64,000 nucleotides of DNA from Helicobacter anseris (GTDB lineage Bacteria > Campylobacterota > Campylobacteria > Campylobacterales > Helicobacteraceae): NCBI GenBank assembly GCA_004368235.1, contig JXTW01000007.1:22968-86967 (forward strand), in the 5' to 3' direction. The notes beneath the pieces were generated by a model. That model was given only the letters and a program-made list of their open reading frames with translations. It did not search any database and was not told where the DNA came from. Position numbers and translations under genes: made by a program. Positions within the stretch are counted from its first letter, which is position 1. Every line of letters starts with the position of its first letter. Below, piece after piece: positions 8,593 through 16,366 of this stretch.

Positions 8593-9436
8593 GATTACCA
8601 ACTAACATTAAGATAATGTCGCTAAGTGTTTTTTTAATATCTTTACGAGAGACTACCATATCAATTAGCCCACGTTCAAGTAAAAACTCTGCTGTTTGAA
8701 ATCCTTCTGGTAGGTCTGAACCGATGGTTTGTTTGATAACTCTTGCACCAGCAAAGCCAATCATAGCACCCGGTTCAGCAATAATGAGATCTCCTAAAAA
8801 TGCAAAAGATGCACTTACCCCACCAAATGTAGGATCACACAATAGCGAGATAAAGGGTAAACGTGCTTCAGAGAGTTTATTAAGCGCAGCTGAAGTTTTT
8901 GCCATTTGCATTAGTGAGAATGTCGATTCTTGCATTCTAGCACCACCACTTGTAGAGATAATAATAAGGGCTTGTTTTTGTTGACATGCACGGTTAATAG
9001 CACGTACAATTTTTTCTCCTTCTACCGATCCTAAACTTCCACCCATAAAAGCAAAATCAAAAACTACAAGCTGGATAGGTACTTTATTGATTCTGGCTTG
9101 ACCAGCAATTACGGAACTAGGGCGTCCAGTTTTTGCTTGATGTTTTTTTATTCTTTGTTTATAGCTTTCTTTATCAACAAAATTTAGCGGATCAATAGGA
9201 GATAGATCTTTATCAAATTCTATAAAACTACCCTCATCGCACAAAATTTCAATGCGCTGTGTGGCAGTGATCCTAAAATGATAGCCACATTTTGGACATA
9301 TGTGAAGTTGCGAGATTACTTCCTTGTAGTACATAAGTGCTTGACATTTATCGCATTTAATCCAGTGGGATGATGTATCAATGTTAGCACGCGATTCATT
9401 CTTTTTGAGATTCTTTAAAAAATCTGTAAAACCCAT
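8564..9436 (-). CDS. accD: Acetyl-CoA carboxylase carboxyltransferase subunit beta
   Basis: A 290-residue subunit of the carboxyltransferase that makes malonyl-CoA for fatty acid synthesis. An N-terminal four-Cys zinc ribbon (CDKC about 15 residues before CPKC) is followed by the crotonase-like core with SGGARMQE and PTFGGVSASFA. The ATG has an AAGGAAG site. It is the first gene of the minus-strand string that ends in the cdt operon and permease. Divergent from recO, as I recall for H. pylori HP0950/HP0951. Confidence 0.96.
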   Translation of the reverse strand: MGFTDFLKNLKKNESRANIDTSSHWIKCDKCQALMYYKEVISQLHICPKCGYHFRITATQRIEILCDEGSFIEFDKDLSPIDPLNFVDKESYKQRIKKHQAKTGRPSSVIAGQARINKVPIQLVVFDFAFMGGSLGSVEGEKIVRAINRACQQKQALIIISTSGGARMQESTFSLMQMAKTSAALNKLSEARLPFISLLCDPTFGGVSASFAFLGDLIIAEPGAMIGFAGARVIKQTIGSDLPEGFQTAEFLLERGLIDMVVSRKDIKKTLSDIILMLVGNHENQPILYS

Positions 9437-9558
9437 TTTCTTCCTTGAATAATAATTGGAACATAATAATTACCTGAAATCATAGCAAATCTTTGTTTAG
9501 TTTATCTTTAAATGCTTGATATTGAATTAAGTAGAAATTTAGATAAATTGTTTTTGTT

Positions 9559-9564
9559 TATAAT
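9559..9564 (+). promoter_or_regulatory. Possible -10 box for recO
   Basis: A TATAAT hexamer about 40 bp before the recO start in an AT-rich divergent intergenic region (9437-9603). No clear -35 box is seen. Housekeeping promoters of Helicobacter often lack one, so the call is plausible but weak. Confidence 0.4.
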
Positions 9565-9603
9565 AACTTGTAATTTTAATATAGTTTATAGGATTTTAGT
9601 TAG

Positions 9604-10224
9604 ATGCAAGGTTTTATCATTAGCATTACACCACAGAAAAATGAAAGCATAATTTTGCAGGTTCTAACCCCAAGAAAAATTAAGAAGTTATATCGTTTTT
9701 ATGGAGCTAGACATAGTATTATTCAATTAGGAAAAAAAGTAGATTTCGAGATAGAGTATCAGGCTAGTTTTTTACCAAAAATGCGTAATATAACCCCTTT
9801 AAATTTTAGTTTTGAACGCGATTTGGAGAGGCTGTATATTTGGCAGCATTTTATTCAGCTTTTATATAAACATTGCATTGATGTAGAGGAAGTAGAAGAG
9901 TTTTATTATAAAATGCTTGAATTTGGCGCTTATAAGATGGAGCTTCAAAATCCTATTAGAGTGGTTTTGGAGATGTATATTTCTTTGTTAAATTTTGAGG
10001 GAAGGTTGCCTGATTTTAAAGAGTGTTTTTTGTGTTCAGGAGATTTGGGTGATGAAATTACTCTAGCAAGAGCATTTTTGCCTGCCCATTCTAGCTGTAT
10101 AGATTCTGCTAATCCCTCTTTTTTACGCAGAGATATTGCAAAATTATTTACAACATTAAGTAGTGTACATTTAGATGATTGTGAGGTTGCTAAATTGTAT
10201 AAAATTTTGGAGCTTGGGATCTAG
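9604..10224 (+). CDS. recO: DNA recombination/repair protein RecO
   Basis: A 206-residue protein resembling the short Helicobacter RecO, which acts with RecR to load RecA on SSB-coated gaps. The N-terminal OB-fold part (residues 1-80) is followed by a helical region with CFLC near residue 141, a reduced form of the usual four-Cys zinc site. Position opposite accD matches recalled H. pylori synteny. The family is poorly conserved, so confidence rests on length, context and overall pattern. Confidence 0.8.
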   Translation: MQGFIISITPQKNESIILQVLTPRKIKKLYRFYGARHSIIQLGKKVDFEIEYQASFLPKMRNITPLNFSFERDLERLYIWQHFIQLLYKHCIDVEEVEEFYYKMLEFGAYKMELQNPIRVVLEMYISLLNFEGRLPDFKECFLCSGDLGDEITLARAFLPAHSSCIDSANPSFLRRDIAKLFTTLSSVHLDDCEVAKLYKILELGI

Positions 10225-10262
10225 TTTCTTTTCTGCTCGCTGAAAATAAAAAGAAATTGCTA

Positions 10263-10291
10263 TTGACAAATAGTATAAAAGAACATATAAT
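10263..10291 (+). promoter_or_regulatory. Strong housekeeping promoter of the tRNA cluster
   Basis: A perfect TTGACA at 10263-10268 and a perfect TATAAT at 10286-10291, separated by 17 bp, placed about 60 bp before the first tRNA. A consensus -35 box is unusual in Helicobacter and fits a stable-RNA promoter. Transcription would begin near 10298. Confidence 0.85.
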
Positions 10292-10352
10292 TACGCTTCC
10301 TAAAAAAGTTTGAAGATTCGCTTTTATAACTTAAAATAATATATTTTAATTA

Positions 10353-10428
10353 GACCCGTTAGCTCAGCCGGTAGAGCAATTCCCTTTTAAGGAATGGGCC
10401 GTTGGTTCGAATCCAACACGGGTCACCA
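10353..10428 (+). tRNA. tRNA-Lys (UUU)
   Basis: A 76-nt cloverleaf with encoded CCA. Acceptor GACCCGT pairs with ACGGGTC; anticodon stem ATTCC/GGAAT encloses the loop CTTTTAA with anticodon TTT; the T loop is TTCGAAT. First gene of the cluster. Confidence 0.97.
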
Positions 10429-10440
10429 TTTGGTAAAAGT

Positions 10441-10515
10441 GGCCCCTTCATCTAGCGGTTAGGATACCACCCTTTCACGGTGGCTACAGGGGTTCGAGTC
10501 CCCTAGGGGTCACCA
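10441..10515 (+). tRNA. tRNA-Glu (UUC), standard copy
   Basis: A 75-nt cloverleaf with encoded CCA. Acceptor GGCCCCT/AGGGGTC, anticodon stem CCACC/GGTGG, loop CTTTCAC with anticodon TTC and A37, T stem AGGGG/CCCCT. This is the normal Glu tRNA of the window. Confidence 0.97.
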
Positions 10516-10546
10516 CTTTTGCTAAACTTCTTTTTACTTACTATTT

Positions 10547-10622
10547 GGTCGCTTAGCTCAGTTGGTAGAGCGCTACCCTTACAAGGTAGATGTCACAAGT
10601 TCGAGTCTTGTAGCGACCACCA
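10547..10622 (+). tRNA. tRNA-Val (UAC)
   Basis: A 76-nt cloverleaf with encoded CCA. Acceptor GGTCGCT/AGCGACC, anticodon stem CTACC/GGTAG with loop CTTACAA, anticodon TAC. Confidence 0.97.
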
Positions 10623-10628
10623 CCCTAT

Positions 10629-10705
10629 GGAGCGGTAGTTCAGCTGGTTAGAATACTTGCCTGTCACGCAAGGGGTCGCGGGTTCGAGCCCCGTCCGCTC
10701 CGCCA
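10629..10705 (+). tRNA. tRNA-Asp (GUC)
   Basis: A 77-nt cloverleaf with encoded CCA. Acceptor GGAGCGG/CCGCTCC, anticodon stem CTTGC/GCAAG with loop CTGTCAC, anticodon GTC. It follows tRNA-Val by only 6 nt. Confidence 0.97.
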
Positions 10706-10723
10706 CTTCCTAATTTAAATACT

Positions 10724-10799
10724 GACCCCTTCATCTAGTGGCCAAGGATACTACCCTTTCTAGGTAGTCACGGAAGTTCAAATCTTTCAGGGGTCGCCA
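10724..10799 (+). tRNA. Divergent second tRNA-Glu-like gene (UUC anticodon)
   Basis: A 76-nt cloverleaf with encoded CCA and intact stems: acceptor GACCCCT/AGGGGTC, anticodon CTACC/GGTAG, T stem GGAAG/CTTTC with one G-U. The anticodon loop CTTTCTA gives anticodon TTC but places U at position 37, normally a purine. The discriminator base is G rather than A, and the D loop is one base longer than in the standard Glu copy 280 bp upstream. It could be a specialised tRNA or a decaying paralogue. It ends directly against the stop codon of the convergent ftsI. Confidence 0.75.
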
Positions 10800-12554
10800 T
10801 CATTTTGTTTCAAAAAAATCTTGTTCTTGCATTATTTTAACTATTTCTTTGAAAATAGGAGCAGCAGTTTGTGATCCATAATAGTCTTCTTTCCCATGGC
10901 TTCCAAAGGTAACAACACCTATAGTATAAGTATGTTTTCCATCTTTTGCAAAACCGAAGAATGAACCATTATAAAGATTGTCATATCCACCACCTTTTTT
11001 CGCTATTCTGGCAGTACCTGTTTTTCCACCCACAATAAGTCCATCTACTTGAGCCCTTTTCCCGGTGCCTTCTTGTACCGTTTTGATAAGAATATCTTGA
11101 ATTTTTCTAGCAGTGACAGCTGATATGGCACGTACACCAGAGATTTCTGGTAAATAAGATTCCCCATTATAGCCGGTGCTATGGTGTATTAAATGGGGAT
11201 TAATTAAAATGCCATCATTGCAAAATACACCATAAGCACGCAAGAGTTGCATAAAGGTTGTACTAAGCCCATAGCCATAAGATGCACTAGCCTTGTAAAT
11301 TTCTCGTGTTAGTCTTTGAGGGCTTGGAATAACACCAGTTTTTTCATAAGGTAATTCAATACCTGTAATTTCTGAAATACCAAATGATTTTAAGCCATCA
11401 TAGAATTCTTGTCCACTTAGTTTTTTTGTAAGTTTAACCATACCTACATTGCTTGAACGTATAAGCACATCTTGTATAACAGAATTTTTACTAGGATAAG
11501 TATCATCTTTAATAGTGTATTTTCCTAATTGATAAAAACCTTTATTAAGATCAATTGGTTCTAAAGGATTGATAAGATTTTTTTCCAAAAGAATGGAAAA
11601 TACAATGGGTTTAATTGTGCTGCCTGGCTCAAATGGATGTTCAGATACACTAGCATCAAGATTTTGTGTACTTTGGATATTTTTAGGATCAAAGCGATTG
11701 GTACTGGCTAGAGCTAGTATGCTGCCATCACGAGGATTCATAATACCAGCGACAATTTCTTGAGCTTGATATTGTTCATTAAAAGTATCTAATAATCGTT
11801 CAATTTTTTTTTGTAATCTTAAATTGATAGTTAATCGTATATCATCCCCATCTCGCCGATCTTGCTGTTTAGAATTTTTATCATAAATAACATTAAAACC
11901 AATATCACGTTTTCCTTGAATGAAACCATTTTGCTTGGGCTCTAGTGAGCTATTTTTATAACGTTCTATACCCTTAATTCCATTAGGAGTGGTTAGTGGA
12001 CCTATTTCTTGTTTTTGTACATACCCTAATATAGGTTCTAAGGCATCATTATATGGATAGATTCTGCTAATCCCGCTTACTTCAACAGAAAGTCCCATTT
12101 TTTGATAAATTTTATCATTTTTATCACGGTATTCTTGAAAGACATTATAAGCTAAAAGTTTTGAGTTTAATTGTTTAAGACTTTTAGCCACATTGGGCGT
12201 GATAGAATAAGATAAGGTTATATAGCCATATCGTTTTAATTTTTGAGTAATCTCTTGTGTGCTAATCCCGCTGTATATACTAAAAAGTTTTATAAATAGT
12301 TCTTTTTTATCTGGATTGATAGAAGCAGTATTGACGCTAACTTTATAGAGTTTCTGACTGGAAGCAAGCGTGAAATTATCACTGCTATAGATATCCCCAC
12401 GTATAGCAATATCAGTTTTTGTGGTTGTGAGAGTAAGGGATTGACGTGTAGTGGTTATTTTATAAATGATAATACCAAAGAATAAAAGTCCTAAAACAAT
12501 TAGGATTAGAAAAGTAGCAAGGATTTTAAGAGATCTTGGATTCTTATCTTCCAT
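10800..12554 (-). CDS. ftsI: Penicillin-binding protein, septal peptidoglycan transpeptidase
   Basis: A 584-residue class B PBP of the division machinery that cross-links septal peptidoglycan. One N-terminal membrane anchor (about residues 10-32), a PBP dimerisation domain, then the transpeptidase domain with S312-x-x-K315 (GSTIKP), SSN at 367-369 and KTG at 511-513. All active-site motifs are intact. First in a minus-strand order ftsI-fliE-flgC-flgB with divergent ftsW, matching recalled H. pylori HP1556-HP1560. Confidence 0.95.
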   Translation of the reverse strand: MEDKNPRSLKILATFLILIVLGLLFFGIIIYKITTTRQSLTLTTTKTDIAIRGDIYSSDNFTLASSQKLYKVSVNTASINPDKKELFIKLFSIYSGISTQEITQKLKRYGYITLSYSITPNVAKSLKQLNSKLLAYNVFQEYRDKNDKIYQKMGLSVEVSGISRIYPYNDALEPILGYVQKQEIGPLTTPNGIKGIERYKNSSLEPKQNGFIQGKRDIGFNVIYDKNSKQQDRRDGDDIRLTINLRLQKKIERLLDTFNEQYQAQEIVAGIMNPRDGSILALASTNRFDPKNIQSTQNLDASVSEHPFEPGSTIKPIVFSILLEKNLINPLEPIDLNKGFYQLGKYTIKDDTYPSKNSVIQDVLIRSSNVGMVKLTKKLSGQEFYDGLKSFGISEITGIELPYEKTGVIPSPQRLTREIYKASASYGYGLSTTFMQLLRAYGVFCNDGILINPHLIHHSTGYNGESYLPEISGVRAISAVTARKIQDILIKTVQEGTGKRAQVDGLIVGGKTGTARIAKKGGGYDNLYNGSFFGFAKDGKHTYTIGVVTFGSHGKEDYYGSQTAAPIFKEIVKIMQEQDFFETK

Positions 12555-12609
12555 GCTTAAATTACTTCCATAGACAGCTTATTAGTATTGTTAATTTTTA
12601 TGTAAATCC

Positions 12610-12918
12610 TTAAATTTGAGTTCTTAGTATTTCTTTATAAGCACTAATAGCCTTATTGCGTACCTCTAGCATAAGTTTCATACTAGTTTCAGCCTTGCTA
12701 ATAGTGATAGCAGCTTGATGTAAATCTTTTACTTGCCCAGTAGCCATATCAGCTAGAGCTTTATCAGAGTTCTCTTGAGCAATATTAAGATCATTGATGG
12801 ATTTTTTCAGCAGTTTGGAAAACTCACTACTATTGCCATCAAGCTTTGTATTGGTACCCAGTTTACCTGTTGAAGTATTTTCTAAACCATTAATTTTTGA
12901 AAGTTTTAGATTGTCCAT
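12610..12918 (-). CDS. fliE: Flagellar hook-basal body protein FliE
   Basis: A 102-residue proximal rod/MS-ring junction protein exported by the flagellar type III system. The C-terminal family signature is visible: KAETSMKLMLEVRNKAISAYKEI. It lies 76 bp downstream of flgC in the flagellar rod operon. Length is typical. Confidence 0.95.
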   Translation of the reverse strand: MDNLKLSKINGLENTSTGKLGTNTKLDGNSSEFSKLLKKSINDLNIAQENSDKALADMATGQVKDLHQAAITISKAETSMKLMLEVRNKAISAYKEILRTQI

Positions 12919-12994
12919 CTGGATTCTCGCTTTATATAATTTGAAACTATAATCGACATTTTTATTAACATATCAAGCACATATCGTACCAAAA

Positions 12995-13489
12995 TTATGC
13001 CTGAAGCATCATAATAGCATTATTTGCCATATTTTTAGCACTTTGGAATGCTGCAACATTAGCTTGATAAGCACGTGTAGCCTCTACAAGATCTGCCATT
13101 TCTACCACAGGATTAACATTCGGGTAGGCAACATAACCCTCTGCATTAGCATCAGGATGACTAGGATCATATTTCATTAAGGGTTCTCTATCATCCCGTA
13201 CGACCTTATCTACGTACACACTCATTATAGCAGGTTTTGGTAATTTCCCAAATTCGCCTTCATCAAGTGGATCCTCATATTTTAGCGAATCGGTATTTTT
13301 AGCAAGTTTCTCATTGAGAACTTTATTAAAATCAAAGGCACGAAATACAACTTCTTGGCGACGATATGGACCACCTTCTGCAGTGCGTGTAGTGTTGGCA
13401 TTAGCAATATTGCTTGAAATGATATTGGTGCGGAAACGTTGAGCAGAAAGTCCATAACCGCTAATATCAAAACTAGATAAAAAAGCCAT
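12995..13489 (-). CDS. flgC: Flagellar basal-body rod protein FlgC
   Basis: A 164-residue proximal rod subunit. The N-terminal rod motif (SGYGLSAQRFRTNIISSNIANANT) and the C-terminal coiled segment (MADLVEATRAYQANVAAF) are both present. The start has an AAGGAG site and lies 11 bp after flgB. Confidence 0.97.
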   Translation of the reverse strand: MAFLSSFDISGYGLSAQRFRTNIISSNIANANTTRTAEGGPYRRQEVVFRAFDFNKVLNEKLAKNTDSLKYEDPLDEGEFGKLPKPAIMSVYVDKVVRDDREPLMKYDPSHPDANAEGYVAYPNVNPVVEMADLVEATRAYQANVAAFQSAKNMANNAIMMLQA

Positions 13490-13500
13490 AGTTAATCTCC

Positions 13501-13941
13501 TTATAAGTTTTTACTAGAATCTAGTGCATAGGCAAAGATTCCGCGGTGTTTTTTAAGAGCACTAGTTAGAGCCTGATACATAACAGAGTTTTTTCCCATT
13601 TCACTTGTTTCTATATCTAGATCTACGCTATTTCCATCATTTCTTGCTAGATGACCATCTCGGAAAAACATAGTGGCTTTATTGGAATAAAAACTTTCTC
13701 CCTTAAGATGCTTACTAGAGGTATTAGCCATTTTTAACTCTAAATCAGATCGATTAAAAAATATTCTTTCTTTTTCTTGTGCAAGATAGTTTTCAAAATC
13801 AATATCTTTAGGACGATAAAAGGGGGTATCAATATTAGCAATATTGCTAGAAATAAGATCTTGACGCAAAGAACGATAATCTAGTGCTTGATAGACTAGA
13901 TTATAAGCTTTAGAAGAATCAAAGCCTGTATATGTATTCAT
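13501..13941 (-). CDS. flgB: Flagellar basal-body rod protein FlgB
   Basis: A 146-residue proximal rod subunit with the family motif LISSNIANIDTPFYRPKD near the N-terminus. ATG 13941 is chosen because the GGGAG ribosome-binding site lies 8 nt before it; the in-frame TTG at 13956 would place that site inside the gene. First gene of the rod operon and preceded by a sigma-54-type promoter. Confidence 0.95.
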   Translation of the reverse strand: MNTYTGFDSSKAYNLVYQALDYRSLRQDLISSNIANIDTPFYRPKDIDFENYLAQEKERIFFNRSDLELKMANTSSKHLKGESFYSNKATMFFRDGHLARNDGNSVDLDIETSEMGKNSVMYQALTSALKKHRGIFAYALDSSKNL

Positions 13942-13977
13942 TATCGTGTCTCCCAATTTTTCTTACAATCAAGATAA

Positions 13978-13994
13978 AGCAAATATCATTCCAA
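13978..13994 (-). promoter_or_regulatory. Sigma-54 (RpoN) promoter of flgB-flgC-fliE
   Basis: On the minus strand TTGGAATGATATTTGCT contains the -24 GG and -12 GC dinucleotides with exactly 10 bp between them and a TTGC -12 element. It lies about 40 bp upstream of the flgB start. The flgB operon belongs to the RpoN/FlgR class in H. pylori, which supports the assignment. Confidence 0.75.
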
Positions 13995-14125
13995 AAATAT
14001 CTAATATCAATGAAATTTGGATTTAGTGTTTAAAAGGTTATTATTGCTTTTGAGCTTGAAACTTTGTAATGCAAGCTGGTAAAATAATAGTCATAATTCC
14101 CTCGATTTATCAAAGGCTTTAACAT

Positions 14126-15295
14126 ATGGCAGATATTAAACTTTTTATTTATTCTGTGATTTTAATTACGATTGGGGTAGTGATGAGCTATTCACTTTCA
14201 ACCTATCCTACAATTCTCTACCATTATGATTCGATGCATTTTTTTACGCGTGAATTTGGTACAGCCTTAGTTGGTATAACTTTGATGTGGGGGATTTCTT
14301 ATTTAAATATGGATAAAGTTTTTATTAAATTTGGCTTTATGCTTTTTTTTGGTTCTTTAATATTAGTTTTTATTTTTTCGCTCCTACCAGAATCTATTGC
14401 TCCTACAATTAGTGGAGCTAAGCGTTGGTTAAAATTACCATTTATACCTATTTCTATTGCACCAGCCGAGTTTTTTAAGGTGGGTTTTGTCTTTTTTTTA
14501 GCTTGGAGTTTATCGCGTAAATTTAATGATAAAGAGAAATCACTTCTTGAAGAAATTATTTTACTTATCCCCTATGCATTATTTTTTATAGTTATATTAT
14601 TTTTTATCGCATTTTTGCAAAATGATTTGGGTCAGACTGTATTACTTGGTTTAGTGATGCTTGGCTTAATATTGGTTTCTGGCGGAAGTATACGAGTAAT
14701 TCTTTTTTGCTTTGTGATGGTCGGTATTGGGGCAGCCATGGCTATTTTACCAAGACCGCATCGTTTAGAGAGATTAAAGGCTTGGTGGGCTAGTGTGCAA
14801 GATCCTATTTTAGCCTTTTTGCCTAATAATGTGGCTAATTTGTTGCGTACAGAAAATTTGCCAGAGCCTTATCAGATTCATAATGCAACAAATGCAATTT
14901 TAAATGGTCATTTTATGGGGCAAGGCATTGGTGATGGAGTGGTAAAATTAGGATTTTTATCAGATGTGCATACAGATATGGTACTTGCAGGGATAACTGA
15001 GGAAACAGGGCTTTTTGGATTATTTTTATGCTTCTTCTTTTTCTTTATCGTTTTACTTAGAATCTTTAAGATTGCTAATCGTCTTGATCAGAAATCACAT
15101 TGTCTTTTTTGTATCGGTACTGGGCTTTTGATTGGTATTTCGCTTTTAATCAATGCACTTGGGATTGCCTCTATCATACCGCTTAAAGGGATTGCAGTAC
15201 CTTTTCTTAGCTATGGGGGTAGCTCACTTTTAGCAAATTGTATTTTATTGGGGATAGTCTTAGCTCTTTCTAAAAAAGCTAAGACTTTAACTTAA
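14126..15295 (+). CDS. ftsW: SEDS peptidoglycan glycosyltransferase FtsW/RodA family (FtsW by position)
   Basis: A 389-residue polytopic membrane protein with about 10 helices. SEDS-family features are AKRWLKLP followed by PAEFFKVGFVFFLAW, the extracellular LPEPYQIHNATNAILNG loop, GDGVVKLGFLSDVHTDM, EETG, and the C-terminal GIAVPFLSYGGSS. It polymerises lipid II with a partner class B PBP. The neighbourhood with flgB and ftsI argues for FtsW rather than RodA, but sequence alone does not settle this. Confidence 0.85.
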   Translation: MADIKLFIYSVILITIGVVMSYSLSTYPTILYHYDSMHFFTREFGTALVGITLMWGISYLNMDKVFIKFGFMLFFGSLILVFIFSLLPESIAPTISGAKRWLKLPFIPISIAPAEFFKVGFVFFLAWSLSRKFNDKEKSLLEEIILLIPYALFFIVILFFIAFLQNDLGQTVLLGLVMLGLILVSGGSIRVILFCFVMVGIGAAMAILPRPHRLERLKAWWASVQDPILAFLPNNVANLLRTENLPEPYQIHNATNAILNGHFMGQGIGDGVVKLGFLSDVHTDMVLAGITEETGLFGLFLCFFFFFIVLLRIFKIANRLDQKSHCLFCIGTGLLIGISLLINALGIASIIPLKGIAVPFLSYGGSSLLANCILLGIVLALSKKAKTLT

Positions 15296-15302
15296 ATTTA
15301 TT

Positions 15303-16196
15303 TTATATCCTATCAATTTTATTGCTATTTTGAGAGAATTTGATATAGATAGACAAGCCTATTAAGAGTAGAGAAACCCCACTAATTAAATAGACTGCAA
15401 AGATAATTTTATCTGGTTCATTGATGGCAAATTTAAATACGAGCATTAAAGATTCTATAGCAAGGGCAATGATAATAGAGGCTAAGAATCTCACCATTGT
15501 TTGCTGAAATGGTTGAGAGTGGTTTTCTGCATTTTTACCTAAAACTTCCTCTTCAAATATTGCCTTTACAAGATCAAAGATAGCCAGAGCTAAGGTTAAT
15601 TGAATGATTGCTTTAAAAATCTCATCAATATCAAAATGACTAAAATGTGTAAGCGCTGTGTAAAAACTTAGTATACCCTTACAGCACAAAAGAATACAAA
15701 CTAGACTAAGAATAATAGATAATGCTCCATAAACTATAGTGCTTAATACTCCAGCAGAATCAGCAAATTTTGAAGGTGCACTAATAGATATAGCTGTCTT
15801 TAGATCTAGATCAATACAAACAATATAAATAAGTTCACGTTTATGATTGTAGACTGGATAGGAAGCAGTGACAACAAGTTTGTCATCCTCTGCTGTAGGA
15901 TAGGGATTGGTAATGATGCATTTACCTTCTCTAACCGCCTCATAATAATAAGCCCTATCAGCAAAATTTTCTGTACAGGTAATGCCTTGTGAATTAATTT
16001 CATTACCTTTAGAGTCTAAAATGTAGATATTTGAGAATGCATCAATTTCATCTTTAATTTTTTCAATCCCCATCAAAACGCTTTTTAGGCTTGTAGATGG
16101 GATGTGGTTTTGGATATTTTGTGTAAAGAGATAATGCATATAAGCGCGTAGCTCATAGCGAACTTTACGATAAATAAGAATATCGCGCGAAAGCAT
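15303..16196 (-). CDS. Membrane protein with a PDC/Cache-like sensor domain, no output domain
   Basis: A 297-residue protein. Residues about 20-140 resemble a PDC/dCache sensor: an NIYILDSKGNEI strand, then ADRAYYYEAVREGKCIITNPYP and LVVTASYPVYN, as in chemoreceptor ligand domains. Four or so hydrophobic helices follow (residues about 150-290). No methyl-accepting, kinase or cyclase domain follows. The N-terminus is not a typical signal anchor. It is convergent with ftsW by 7 bp. Function unknown; a small-molecule sensing role is inference. Confidence 0.7.
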   Translation of the reverse strand: MLSRDILIYRKVRYELRAYMHYLFTQNIQNHIPSTSLKSVLMGIEKIKDEIDAFSNIYILDSKGNEINSQGITCTENFADRAYYYEAVREGKCIITNPYPTAEDDKLVVTASYPVYNHKRELIYIVCIDLDLKTAISISAPSKFADSAGVLSTIVYGALSIILSLVCILLCCKGILSFYTALTHFSHFDIDEIFKAIIQLTLALAIFDLVKAIFEEEVLGKNAENHSQPFQQTMVRFLASIIIALAIESLMLVFKFAINEPDKIIFAVYLISGVSLLLIGLSIYIKFSQNSNKIDRI

Positions 16197-16327
16197 AAAA
16201 ACTCCTATATTTTAGAATTTTATAAGCTCTAATTATAATATTTTGAAGGTCTGTTAAAGGGATAAATTTATTTAATTACTTGATGTGAGACAATTAAATT
16301 AGTGATGAAGTTTTGCTTTCTGGCTTG

Positions 16328-16336
16328 TGGTAGAAT
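16328..16336 (+). promoter_or_regulatory. Possible extended -10 promoter for mraY-murD
   Basis: TGG directly before TAGAAT, about 30 bp upstream of the mraY start, matches the extended -10 form common for Helicobacter housekeeping promoters. There is no good -35. Confidence 0.45.
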
Positions 16337-16366
16337 CTAAATTCTAATTTTTAGTAAGGAAGTTGA

